Shown here piece by piece: positions 54,708 to 63,078 of a DNA stretch of 64,000 nucleotides (position 1 is its first letter; each line of letters begins with the position of its first letter). Source of the stretch: Burkholderiaceae bacterium (lineage in GTDB: Bacteria > Pseudomonadota > Gammaproteobacteria > Burkholderiales > Burkholderiaceae_C); assembly GCA_024235855.1 (NCBI GenBank), contig JACKLN010000003.1, positions 248,001 through 312,000 on the forward strand, given 5' to 3'. Position numbers and translations under genes: made by a program. The notes beneath the pieces are model-generated. The model searched no databases and was not told the DNA's origin. It saw only the letters and a program-made list of their open reading frames with translations.

Positions 54708-55502
54708 TCAGCGCCGGCGGCGCGCCACCGCGGCCACACCGGCCAGGCCGGCCAGCATCAGGCCGTAGGTGCCTGGCTCCGGCACCGCCGGGATGGCCGA
54801 TGCGGCATAGGCGTAGGCCGATGTCACGTAGCCCCCGGTGAGCACGTCGTCGGACAGGTTGGCGTAGGTCAGGCGCAGGCGGCCGTTGAAGCTCAGGTCC
54901 TGCCCGGTGAAGCCGTTGCCGTCCCAGACGCTGGAGGCGTAGAGCGAGCGCGTGGCGCTGTGGCTCTCCTGGCCGTCGGCGCCGTCGATGTTGACCAGCA
55001 CGGAGATGTAGGACTGGGCGGCCTCGCCGTAGCCCTCGATGCTCGTGCCAACCGTGGTGGTGGCCGTGCCGGCGTAGTCCATCTCGATCAGCACACCGGT
55101 CCAGGCGCCGACCTCGATCGAGGCGAAGAACACGCCCTGGCCGTCGCCACTGGTCCAGTTGCCGCTGCCGTCACCGCCGGCCACGGCCGCCCGACCGAAG
55201 GCGCCGTTGGCGCTGGTGGAGCCGGCCACGCTGAGGAGCGGCACGTCCAGTGCCACCGCCGTGGTGGCGTTCAGCCCGCTGGCGATGTCGGAGGCCGCGT
55301 TGCCATTGGCGTAGACGTAGGAGGCACTGGACTCGCCGAAGAACGTGAGGCTGGCGTCCAGGCCGTCCGCGGGGTTCAGGTCGAACACCGTGATCGACAC
55401 CGTGCCGGCGGTGGCGGTGGCACTGCTGGCTGCAAAGGCCGGCACGGCCGTGGCCAGCAGGGCGGCCATCGCGGCCATGGAGAGGGGGGACGAAGCGCGC
55501 AC
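54708..55502 (-). CDS. PEP-CTERM sorting-domain protein
   Basis: 264 residues from GTG 55502, with AGGAG six bases upstream. There is an N-terminal signal peptide (MAAMAALLATAVPAFA). The C-terminus VPEPGTYGLMLAGLAGVAAV followed by ARRRR is a complete PEP-CTERM tripartite signal (VPEP motif, hydrophobic helix, basic tail), recognised by exosortase/EpsH. The central part is Ser/Thr/Ala/Gly-rich beta structure with no known enzyme motif, probably a surface or matrix protein. No exosortase gene is in the window. Confidence 0.9.
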   Translation of the reverse strand: MRASSPLSMAAMAALLATAVPAFAASSATATAGTVSITVFDLNPADGLDASLTFFGESSASYVYANGNAASDIASGLNATTAVALDVPLLSVAGSTSANGAFGRAAVAGGDGSGNWTSGDGQGVFFASIEVGAWTGVLIEMDYAGTATTTVGTSIEGYGEAAQSYISVLVNIDGADGQESHSATRSLYASSVWDGNGFTGQDLSFNGRLRLTYANLSDDVLTGGYVTSAYAYAASAIPAVPEPGTYGLMLAGLAGVAAVARRRR

Positions 55503-55593
55503 GTAGAACTCCTGATCGTTGTGGCGCGATGATGCCGTGAAGCAACCCGCCGGCCCGTGCCGGCGGAGCGGCCCAGCCCCCGCGAACGCGGGA

Positions 55594-57504
55594 TCAGCGG
55601 CTGTGCGACGTCAGGTGTGACAGCGGCATCGCCGCGCTCACGCCGGGCGCCTCGCGCCGCGCGATGCGCGGCGCCTGCTGAGCGGCGGCCGGCCGCATTT
55701 CGTCCAACGCGCCCAGCGTCTCCTGCGGCAGCACCGCCTGGGCGCCGCGGCGCATGGCTACACCTACGGCGAGGATGTCCACCACCAGCAGGTGCAGGAT
55801 GCGGCTGACCATCGGCACGTGGGTGGCGGTGTCCTCCACGTGGTCGACGATCAGCGCCACGTCGGCCTTCTTCGACAGCGGCGAGTGGCTGGCGGTGATG
55901 GCCAGCACCGCGGCGCCGCGTTCGCGCGCGATGTCGGCCACGGCCAGCAGGTCTTCCACCCGGCCGCTGCTGCTGATCACCACCGCCACGTCGGTCGGGC
56001 GCAGCACGCTGGCCGCCATGCGCTGCAGGCGCTGGTCGGTGATGGCGCTGCTGGCCACGCCGAAGCGCAGGAACTTGAACTGGGCATCGTCGGCCACCAC
56101 GCCGTAGTGGCCCACGGCGTAGAACTCCACGCGCTCGGCGGCGGTGAGCAGGTCGATCGCGCGGTCGATGGTCTCGCGGTTGAGCTGGTCGCGCAGCTGC
56201 AGCACGGCCGCGGCACTGTTGCTCAGCACCTTGACGCCCAGCTCCAGCATCGTGTCCTCGCCGGTCACCTGGGTGTGCGTGACCGGGATCGTGCCCGTCA
56301 GGCTCGCGGCCAGGCGCAGCTTGAAGTCCGACAGGCCCTCGCAGCCCAGGCTGCGGCAGAACCGGATCACCGTGGGCTGGCTCACCGCCGCGGCGCGGGC
56401 GATGCGGGCGATGGGGTCGTTGAGCACCGAGCGCGGGTGGGCCAGCACGTGGTCGGCCACCCGCATCTCCGCCGGCGACAGGCTGCCGCGCGTGCGCTGG
56501 ATCTGCCCCAGCACCGTGGAGCCGGTGTGGCCATGGCGCCCGCGCAGCTGTTCCGACAGGATGGCCGAGGCCCCGATGAAGGTGGCGTGCTCGGCCGTGA
56601 TCACGTAGGTGGGGATGCCGGCCAGGTAGGCCGAGAAGCGCCCCTTGTCCTCGAAGCGCGCACGGAACGGCGAGCTGTCGAAGTACGCACCCAGCCGCGG
56701 CACGATGCCGCCGCCGATGAAGATGCCACCCATCGCGCCCAGCGTGACGGCCAGGTTCGATGCCGCCGTGCCCAGCATGGCGCAGAAGGCGTCCAGCGTT
56801 TCGCGGCACAGCGCGTCGCGGCCCTCCAGTCCACGGCGGGTGATCTCCGGTGCCGCCAGCGGCTCCGGCGGCAGGCCGGCGTGGTCGCGCAGGGCGCGGT
56901 GGATCAGTTCCAGCCCGGGGCCCGAGACCAGGCGCTCGAAGGACACATGGTCATGCTCGCGTTCGGCAAAGGCCAGGATGGCGTGCTCGCGCGCGTCGCG
57001 CGGGCCGAAGCTGACGTGCCCACCTTCGGTGCCCAGGGCCACATGGCCGTCGCCGGCCGGGATCAGGCCCGACACGCCCAGGCCGGTGCCCGCGCCGAGC
57101 AGGCCGATCACGCTGCGCGGCCGCGGCTCGCCGCCACCCACCTGCCGGGTGTCGTGGCGGCCCAGGCGGGGCAGGGCCATGGCCAGCGCGGTGAAGTCGT
57201 TGACCACCACCAGCGTCTCCAGCGCCAGCTGCTCGCGCATCTGCTCGATGGAGAACTGCCAGTGGTAGTTGGTCATGCGCACCTGGTCGCCCTCGACCGG
57301 GTTGGCGATGGCCACGGCGGCGTGGTCGGGTCGCGGCGCCGGCACGCTGGCCAGGTAGGCGCTGACGGCGGCGTGGAAGTCGGCGTGGTCGGCGCAGCGC
57401 AGCGAGGCCGCGTGCTCGAAGTGCCCGGCGGCGCTTTCCAGCGCGAAGCGGGCGTATGTGCCGCCGATGTCGGCGATCAGGCGTGGGCGGTCGAAGGGGG
57501 TCAT
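55594..57504 (-). CDS. Bifunctional glucokinase / RpiR-family transcriptional regulator
   Basis: 636 residues from ATG 57504. Residues 1-335 form a bacterial glucokinase: LIADIGGTYARFALE (phosphate-binding), VVVNDFTALAMALPRLGRHD (catalytic Asp), GLLGAGTGLGVSGLIP and GGIFIGGGIVPRLGAYFDSS. Residues about 345-425 are an RpiR HTH (HPRSVLNDPIARIARAAAVS, PTVIRFCRSLGCEGLSDFKL). A SIS sugar-phosphate-sensing domain follows (VEFYAVGHYGVVADDAQFKF, VAVVISSSGRVEDLLAVADI). This fusion is known in Burkholderiales: one part makes glucose 6-phosphate, the other senses a sugar phosphate. Two palindromes lie in its promoter. Confidence 0.92.
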   Translation of the reverse strand: MTPFDRPRLIADIGGTYARFALESAAGHFEHAASLRCADHADFHAAVSAYLASVPAPRPDHAAVAIANPVEGDQVRMTNYHWQFSIEQMREQLALETLVVVNDFTALAMALPRLGRHDTRQVGGGEPRPRSVIGLLGAGTGLGVSGLIPAGDGHVALGTEGGHVSFGPRDAREHAILAFAEREHDHVSFERLVSGPGLELIHRALRDHAGLPPEPLAAPEITRRGLEGRDALCRETLDAFCAMLGTAASNLAVTLGAMGGIFIGGGIVPRLGAYFDSSPFRARFEDKGRFSAYLAGIPTYVITAEHATFIGASAILSEQLRGRHGHTGSTVLGQIQRTRGSLSPAEMRVADHVLAHPRSVLNDPIARIARAAAVSQPTVIRFCRSLGCEGLSDFKLRLAASLTGTIPVTHTQVTGEDTMLELGVKVLSNSAAAVLQLRDQLNRETIDRAIDLLTAAERVEFYAVGHYGVVADDAQFKFLRFGVASSAITDQRLQRMAASVLRPTDVAVVISSSGRVEDLLAVADIARERGAAVLAITASHSPLSKKADVALIVDHVEDTATHVPMVSRILHLLVVDILAVGVAMRRGAQAVLPQETLGALDEMRPAAAQQAPRIARREAPGVSAAMPLSHLTSHSR

Positions 57505-57587
57505 GCGGTCGCGGTCGGCGCCGCCTGGCGCCCTCGATGGCCCTATTGTGGGGCGTGGCCACCGGCCGGACATCAGGGGTTCCACAA

Positions 57588-57602
57588 GGTAGCTCCACTA
57601 CA
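57588..57602. promoter_or_regulatory. TGTAGT-N3-ACTACA-type site A
   Basis: GGTAGCTCCACTACA matches 10 of the 12 fixed positions of the palindrome seen perfectly at 62842-62856. It lies between the divergent glucokinase-RpiR and second glucokinase genes. Confidence 0.5.
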
Positions 57603-57675
57603 GCGCACGCCAACAGACCCGCTTCTTCGCTCGATATCCGAGCGGCTGACGGGTCGATCCGGCTTGATCAGGTGA

Positions 57676-57690
57676 TGTAGTTTTGCTACC
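57676..57690. promoter_or_regulatory. TGTAGT-N3-ACTACA-type site B
   Basis: TGTAGTTTTGCTACC matches 10 of the 12 fixed positions and lies 33 bases before the second glucokinase start. It forms a pair with site A in the same intergenic region. Confidence 0.5.
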
Positions 57691-57722
57691 GTGGGCTGCT
57701 TGCAGAACCACTGGACGAATCC

Positions 57723-58772
57723 TTGCCCGTGCCGCAGCAAGCCGCGTGCCGCCCTGACCCGGACGCGCCCCTGACCGAGCCTGGCGGCAGCCGCGCGCCG
57801 GCTGGCGCCGGGCTGGCGTTGCCGTGGCTGGTCGCCGACGTTGGCGGCACCAACGCGCGCTTCGGTTGGGTGGCGTCGCCGGCACGCGGCGTGGAACACG
57901 TGCGTCGTTTCCCGGTGGCCGGCAGCGCCGGGCCGGCCGACGCCGTGCGCACCTACCTGGCCGGCCTGCCGGCGGACGTGGCGGCGCCGCCGCGGCGTGC
58001 GGCCATCGCCGTGGCCACGGCCGTGCGTGGCGACCGGGTGGAACTCACCAACAGCCCGTGGGCGTTCTCGTGCGCCGAACTGCAGGCGGACCTGGGCCTG
58101 GCGTCGCTGCAGGTGCTCAACGACTTCGAGGCCCTGGCGCTGTCGTTGCCACGCCTGCGGCCGACGCAGTGGCGCGCCCACGGCGCCGCACCGGTGGCCG
58201 CCGGCACCCTGGCCGTCATCGGCCCGGGCACCGGCCTGGGCGTGGGCGGCGTGGTGCAGACCGAGGCCGGCTGGGTGGCACTGCCCGGCGAGGGCGGGCA
58301 CGCCACGCTGGCCCCGACGGACGACCTCGAGAGCGAGGTGCTGCGCCACGCGCGCATGCAGTGGCCCCACGTGTCGGCCGAGCGCTTGCTTTCCGGCATC
58401 GGCCTGCCGCTGCTGCACACCTGTGTGGCGCAGGCCGAGGGGCGGGCGCCGGCGGCCTTGTCGGCCGAGCAGGTGGTCGAACGTGGCGTGGCCGGTGACG
58501 CCGCCTGCGCACGCACGCTGGACGTCTTCTGCGCCCTGCTCGGCGGCTTCGCCGGCAACGTGGCGCTGACCCTGGGCGCACGGGCGGTGTTCATCGGCGG
58601 CGGCATCGTGCCGCGGCTGGGCGACCGCTTCTTCACGTCGCCCTTCCGCGCACGCTTCGAGGCCAAGGGCCGCTTCAGCGACTACCTGGCTGCCGTGCCC
58701 ACGGCGCTGATCACCGACACGCTGGCGGCTCTGGCGGGCGCCGCGTTCGCGATCGAACAGCGCCACGGCTGA
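57723..58772 (+). CDS. Second glucokinase
   Basis: Up to 349 residues; the start is uncertain (TTG 57723 or GTG 57729, no clear ribosome-binding site; about 35 N-terminal residues precede the fold). Core motifs: LVADVGGTNARFGWV, LQVLNDFEALALSLPRLRPT, VIGPGTGLGVGGVV and AVFIGGGIVPRLGDRFFTSP. It closely parallels the kinase half of the divergent fusion protein, including the shared PFRARFE.KGRFS.YLA ending, so it is a paralogue. It phosphorylates glucose released from maltodextrins. Confidence 0.88.
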   Translation: MPVPQQAACRPDPDAPLTEPGGSRAPAGAGLALPWLVADVGGTNARFGWVASPARGVEHVRRFPVAGSAGPADAVRTYLAGLPADVAAPPRRAAIAVATAVRGDRVELTNSPWAFSCAELQADLGLASLQVLNDFEALALSLPRLRPTQWRAHGAAPVAAGTLAVIGPGTGLGVGGVVQTEAGWVALPGEGGHATLAPTDDLESEVLRHARMQWPHVSAERLLSGIGLPLLHTCVAQAEGRAPAALSAEQVVERGVAGDAACARTLDVFCALLGGFAGNVALTLGARAVFIGGGIVPRLGDRFFTSPFRARFEAKGRFSDYLAAVPTALITDTLAALAGAAFAIEQRHG

Positions 58773-58804
58773 CGTCGGTGCGCCCGCCTGCCGGGCCCGC
58801 AGCG

Positions 58805-60148
58805 CTATCCGCCTGCCTGCCGCTGCAGGGCCTTCAAGCGGCGCCGCGATGCCCGCGCGGCCGGCACCCAGGCCAGCCGCCGCCAGCGCCACCACATCAG
58901 CAGGCCGCGCAGCCACTCGTCGGCGGCGTAGGCGATCCACACCCCCACCAGCCCCCAGCCCAGGTGCACGCCCAGCCACCAGCTGCCGCCGGCCAGCACC
59001 ACGGCCATCGACACCGCGCCCACCGCCACCGGGAAGCGCGCGTCGCCGGCGGCGCGCAGTGCGTTGATGACGACCAGGTTGAAGGTGCGCCCGGGTTCCA
59101 GCAGCACCGACCAGGCCATCAGCGTGGCGCCGGCGGCCAGGATGGCCGGGTCCTGCGTGAACAGGCGCAGCAGCCAGGGCGCGGCCAGGGCGGCGGCGCC
59201 GGCCACCCCCACGCTCAGGGCCAGGCCCAGCGCGAGGGCGCGAGTGACCAGCCGGTGCGCCGCATGCAGCCGGCCGCTGCCGATGTGATGGCCCACCACC
59301 ACCTCGCCGGCCAGCCCGATGGCCAGCCCGGCCAGCAGGGTGAAGTGGTTGAACTGCAGCACGTAGGCCTGGGTGGCCAGTGCTGGCGCCCCCAGCGTGC
59401 CCACGGCCGCCACGCTGGCCACGAAGGCCAATCGGTAGGCCACGTTCTCGGCCGCACCGGGCACGCCGATGCGCAGCACCGCGGCCAGTTCGCGGCGCGG
59501 CAGCCGCCACAGGTCGGCAGCGCGCGGCTTCAGCTGCAGCTGGCGCCGCCACAGCCACTGGTGCAGGCCCAGCCCGAGCAGCCGGCTGGCGACCAGCGCA
59601 GCGGCGAAGCCGCCTAGCCCGAAGCGGGGCATCCACCACAGCGCCAGCGCCAGGTGCAGCGCGTGCATGGCCAGCACCACGCCCAGCACCTCGCGGGCGC
59701 GCAGATGGGCGCGCATCACGCTGGCCATGGCGGCGTTCCAGGCGTCCAGCAGCAGCGCCGGGGCCATCCACTGCAGCAACGGCGCGGCCAGCGCCAGCAC
59801 GGCCGGCGGCGCGTTGAGCCCGCGCATCAGGGCCTCGGCACCCAGCAGGGCTGCGAGTGCACAGGCGCCCCCCACCCAGCTGCTGGCGCCGAGCACGGCG
59901 CGGGCCACGGCATCGGCCTCGGCGCGGCGGCCCGCGCCCAGCGCCTGCGCCACCACCACCGAGACGCCCGCACCCACGATGCGCAGCACGATGAACAGCA
60001 TGGCCGCCACCTGGTGCGCCAGCGCGAAGCCCGCTGCGGCGGCGTCGGCCTGGCGGGCCGCCATGGCCGTGCCGGCCAGACCCACGGCCATGCCCAGGCC
60101 CAGTTCCAGGAACAGCGGCACCGCCACCGGCGCCAGGCGGGGTTTCAT
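58805..60148 (-). CDS. MATE family efflux transporter
   Basis: 447 residues with twelve predicted membrane segments in two related halves. MATE features: VPLFLELGLGMAVGLAGTAM, IVGAGVSVVVAQALGAGRRA, GVPGAAENVAYRLAFVASVA and GLAIGLAGEVVVGHHIGSGR. It should be a cation-coupled exporter of organic compounds at the inner membrane. It begins 28 bases after the alpha-amylase stop on the same strand, so it may be co-transcribed with it. Convergent with the second glucokinase. Confidence 0.88.
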   Translation of the reverse strand: MKPRLAPVAVPLFLELGLGMAVGLAGTAMAARQADAAAAGFALAHQVAAMLFIVLRIVGAGVSVVVAQALGAGRRAEADAVARAVLGASSWVGGACALAALLGAEALMRGLNAPPAVLALAAPLLQWMAPALLLDAWNAAMASVMRAHLRAREVLGVVLAMHALHLALALWWMPRFGLGGFAAALVASRLLGLGLHQWLWRRQLQLKPRAADLWRLPRRELAAVLRIGVPGAAENVAYRLAFVASVAAVGTLGAPALATQAYVLQFNHFTLLAGLAIGLAGEVVVGHHIGSGRLHAAHRLVTRALALGLALSVGVAGAAALAAPWLLRLFTQDPAILAAGATLMAWSVLLEPGRTFNLVVINALRAAGDARFPVAVGAVSMAVVLAGGSWWLGVHLGWGLVGVWIAYAADEWLRGLLMWWRWRRLAWVPAARASRRRLKALQRQAGG

Positions 60149-60176
60149 CGTGGTCGGTCGCGGGTGACGGGCCGGG

Positions 60177-62837
60177 TCAAGGCAGCGTGATGATGGCGCT
60201 GCTGTCCATCACCTTCGGCGCGCCCGGCGGGCCGCCGAACTGGTGGCCGCCAGGCTGCGCCCGCAGCGCCCGGTAGCCGCCATCCCAGTCCCAGGTGGTG
60301 ACCCACACGCGCACGCCGGACAGGTCCCGCCGGCCTCCCAGAGCGGCGGGCGGCAGCGTGAGTTCCAGCGTGTGGCGTTCCGGGTCCACACGCAGCACCG
60401 GAGCCGGTGCGGCCGGTGTGCCTTCGTCCGTGTCGCTGGCGCCTTCGGCCGTGAACAGCGCGTTGGACCAGCCGTGCAGGCGCAGCCGACGGTGCCAGCG
60501 CAGGCCGGCGGGCAGTTGCCCATCCTGGCCGGGCATCACGGTGGCGCCGCCGGGTTCGCCCGGCAGCTCGACGAAGATCGTGAAGGCCACGTGGTCGAAA
60601 CCGTTGGCCGGGTTCCAGCTGCGCGTGATTTGGCGCATGCCGAGTTCCAGCCGCAACGCGCCGCCGGCGCTCCAGGCGCGCACGCGGGTCAGGTCCAGCT
60701 GGCGGTTCTCGCCCCAGCTGGGATCGAGCGGGTAGCGCAGGCGGCCTTCGGCCAACGGACCGATGCCATGGTCGTCGCCCACCGGGTCGGGCACGTCGGC
60801 CAACAGCTGCCAGCGGCGCTCGACTCGGAACGGCACCGGCGCCGAGGCCAGCCCGCTGGCCAGGTCGAGCACGGCTGCCCGGTGCACGAGTGCCGGGTCG
60901 ACCATCGACGCGGTGTCCACCCGGACTTGAAAGCGCCCCACGGCGTCGGCGGTCACCACGGGGGTGGCCTGCAGCGCGCCGTCCACCGCCAGGTGCAGTC
61001 GCGCGCCGGGTGTTGCGCGGCCGTCGAGCAGGAGGTCACCCTCGACGCGTGCGGGCCCGGCCTGGGCGCCCTGCGGGAGCAGCAAGGCTGGTGCGCTGGC
61101 ACCGGCCACCGCGCCGGTGGCGCGCGAGGCGGCCTCCAGCGACCAGACGACGGCGGCACCGGGCGCCAGCGTCAGCGTCACCGTCCCGTCGGGCCGCCCC
61201 CGTGCGGTGGGGGCTTCGCCATCGACCCACCGTGGCGTCAACGCCGTGCCCGGCGGCAGCGGCAGAGCCTCCACCAGTGCCGGGTGCGCCGCGGTGTTGA
61301 GCGCCACCAGCATCGGCGGGCCGTCGTCCACTGCCGCGTCCATGCGCCAGACGATCGCGCCCGGCCCGGCGGCATCGGCGTGCAGCACCGTGGGCACGCC
61401 GCGCGACAGGCTGCGGTGCGTGCGCCGCAGCGCGGCCAGCGCGGCGATGTGCCGGTACAGCGGCGCCTCGGCATCGAAATGGTCACGGCCGCCGGACCCC
61501 CAGCCACCGGCGAACATCGCCGCGCGCGGTTGCGTGAAGCCTTGCTCGGTGCCCTGGTAGATCACCGGGATGCCGGGCAGCGTGAACATCGCCAGCAGCG
61601 CCTGGCGCAGTCCCTGCGGCGTGCCGGCGGCCAGGAAGCGGTCGACGTCGTGGTTGTCCACGAAGCTGGGCATGCGGTGCGGGCGGGCGTGCAGCGCCAT
61701 CGTGCGGGTGATGCGCCAGCCCAGTTCCGCCGGCGGCCGGCCGCGCGCGAACACATCGCCCAGCGCGCCATAGAGGGGAAAGTTCAGCATGCCCGGCAGG
61801 ATGGGCTGGCCGTCGGCGCCGGTCATGTAGGACTCGATGCGCCGCATCTGCACGTCCTCGCCGGCGCGGTCGATGCCGAAACCTTCGCCGAAGACATGGA
61901 AGTCCTCCCGGCCGGTGGCGCGGGCCACGGCCAGGATGCCCGGCGCCGCCGGGTCGTCGGCGTGCAGGAAGTCGGTGAAGAAGTCCGGCGGCACGTAGAA
62001 CGCGGTGTCGATCCGGAAGGCGTCGACACCGGCCTCGCGGATCCAGTGGCCGTAGCTGCGGCGCAGGGCCTGGCGCACGGCCGGGTTCTCCGTGTTCAGG
62101 TCGTCCAGCCGCGACATCTGGAAGTTCAGTTCCTGGTGGCGGTCGGTGTAGTCGGCCACCGGCGGCGTCCAGTGGTAGATGCCGGCGGCGCGGTCGGCGG
62201 CGCGGCGGGGATCGTTGAGGTGGAAGGGCGCCCGTGTCGGCGCCGTCACCGGCCGCGACGCCAGGTTCGCCCGCCAGCCGCGCGCGGCGGCCTCGGGCGA
62301 CGACAGGTCGGTACCCGGGGCGATGTCGAAGAAGTTCCCGACATGGTTCACCACGATGTCCTGCACCAGCAGCATGTCGCGCGCGTGCAGGGCGCGCGAC
62401 AGGGCCTGCAGGTCGGCCAGCCGGCCCTGGTGCGGGTCCACCGCCATGAAGTCGCTGGCCCAGTAGCCGTGGTAGCCGGCGTAGGCGCCGTCGAGCCACT
62501 GGTTGGCCACCCAGGGCGTGAGCCACAGGCCGGTGATGCCCAGGCCCTGCAGGTAGCCCAGCCGCCGCTGCACGCCGGCCAGGTCGCCGCCGCTGTAGCG
62601 GTCGTGGCGCGCCGGGTCGAACTCGCCGGCGCCCTGGTCGTCGTTGCGTGGGTCGCCGTTGTCGAAGCGGTCGGTGAGCACGAAGTACAGCACCTGGTCG
62701 CGCCAGTCGGGCGACGGGCCGTGCAGCGGGTCGTCAGCGGACGCCGCGGCGCCTGCGGACCACGGCCAGGCCGCCCCCGCCACCGAAATCGCAGCGGCGA
62801 TGCGCCGAAGGCGTGTCGAAGTCAGACGCGATGGCAT
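60177..62837 (-). CDS. Secreted GH13 alpha-amylase with C-terminal glucodextranase-type module
   Basis: 886 residues from ATG 62837; a GTG at 62852 is in frame but lies inside a palindromic operator. Signal peptide RRIAAAISVAGAAWPWSAGA. The GH13 barrel has DRFDNGDPRNDD, QDIVVNHVGNFF, GVDAFRIDTAFYV (nucleophile Asp277), FHVFGEGFG (acid Glu318) and FVDNHDVDRF (Asp397). After a beta-sandwich comes a region starting LADVPDPVGDDHGIGPLAEG that matches the C-terminal binding module of glucodextranases and similar amylases. It hydrolyses starch or maltodextrins outside the cell, feeding the divergent TonB receptor. Confidence 0.92.
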   Translation of the reverse strand: MPSRLTSTRLRRIAAAISVAGAAWPWSAGAAASADDPLHGPSPDWRDQVLYFVLTDRFDNGDPRNDDQGAGEFDPARHDRYSGGDLAGVQRRLGYLQGLGITGLWLTPWVANQWLDGAYAGYHGYWASDFMAVDPHQGRLADLQALSRALHARDMLLVQDIVVNHVGNFFDIAPGTDLSSPEAAARGWRANLASRPVTAPTRAPFHLNDPRRAADRAAGIYHWTPPVADYTDRHQELNFQMSRLDDLNTENPAVRQALRRSYGHWIREAGVDAFRIDTAFYVPPDFFTDFLHADDPAAPGILAVARATGREDFHVFGEGFGIDRAGEDVQMRRIESYMTGADGQPILPGMLNFPLYGALGDVFARGRPPAELGWRITRTMALHARPHRMPSFVDNHDVDRFLAAGTPQGLRQALLAMFTLPGIPVIYQGTEQGFTQPRAAMFAGGWGSGGRDHFDAEAPLYRHIAALAALRRTHRSLSRGVPTVLHADAAGPGAIVWRMDAAVDDGPPMLVALNTAAHPALVEALPLPPGTALTPRWVDGEAPTARGRPDGTVTLTLAPGAAVVWSLEAASRATGAVAGASAPALLLPQGAQAGPARVEGDLLLDGRATPGARLHLAVDGALQATPVVTADAVGRFQVRVDTASMVDPALVHRAAVLDLASGLASAPVPFRVERRWQLLADVPDPVGDDHGIGPLAEGRLRYPLDPSWGENRQLDLTRVRAWSAGGALRLELGMRQITRSWNPANGFDHVAFTIFVELPGEPGGATVMPGQDGQLPAGLRWHRRLRLHGWSNALFTAEGASDTDEGTPAAPAPVLRVDPERHTLELTLPPAALGGRRDLSGVRVWVTTWDWDGGYRALRAQPGGHQFGGPPGAPKVMDSSAIITLP

Positions 62838-62841
62838 GGCA

Positions 62842-62856
62842 TGTAGTCCCACTACA
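62842..62856. promoter_or_regulatory. Perfect palindrome TGTAGTCCCACTACA (site C)
   Basis: Six-base arms around CCC, five bases before the amylase ATG, so a bound protein would cover its ribosome-binding region. HexR/RpiR-type repressors bind TGTARTNNNAYTACA-like sites; the same form occurs at the glucokinase locus 5 kb away. Confidence 0.65.
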
Positions 62857-62984
62857 TTCTGACGGGCCGAACACCTCGTGAGCCGAGCCGGGCCTCAGGG
62901 AAAACGCGAGTAATAGCCTGAAATGCGCGTTGGAGCAGGCGGAAACGCAACATCACCTAGGGTTTACCTAAGCCTGATGATGTA

Positions 62985-62999
62985 GCTAGTTTTGATACA
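62985..62999. promoter_or_regulatory. TGTAGT-N3-ACTACA-type site D (degenerate)
   Basis: GCTAGTTTTGATACA keeps 8 of the 12 fixed positions. It lies 80 bases before the TonB receptor start, within an AT-rich stretch (62960-63001) that probably contains the receptor's promoter. Confidence 0.4.
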
Positions 63000-63078
63000 A
63001 AGTCGTCCGAACTTCTCGCCGCACTCCGGTTGCCAGGCCGCGGGCGCAGGCGCTTCAAAGACGACCAGGAGACTGTTG

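Noticed and set aside
62838..62852. GTG at 62852 as the alpha-amylase start.
   Set aside because: It lies inside the perfect palindrome at 62842-62856; ATG 62837 gives a normal signal peptide.
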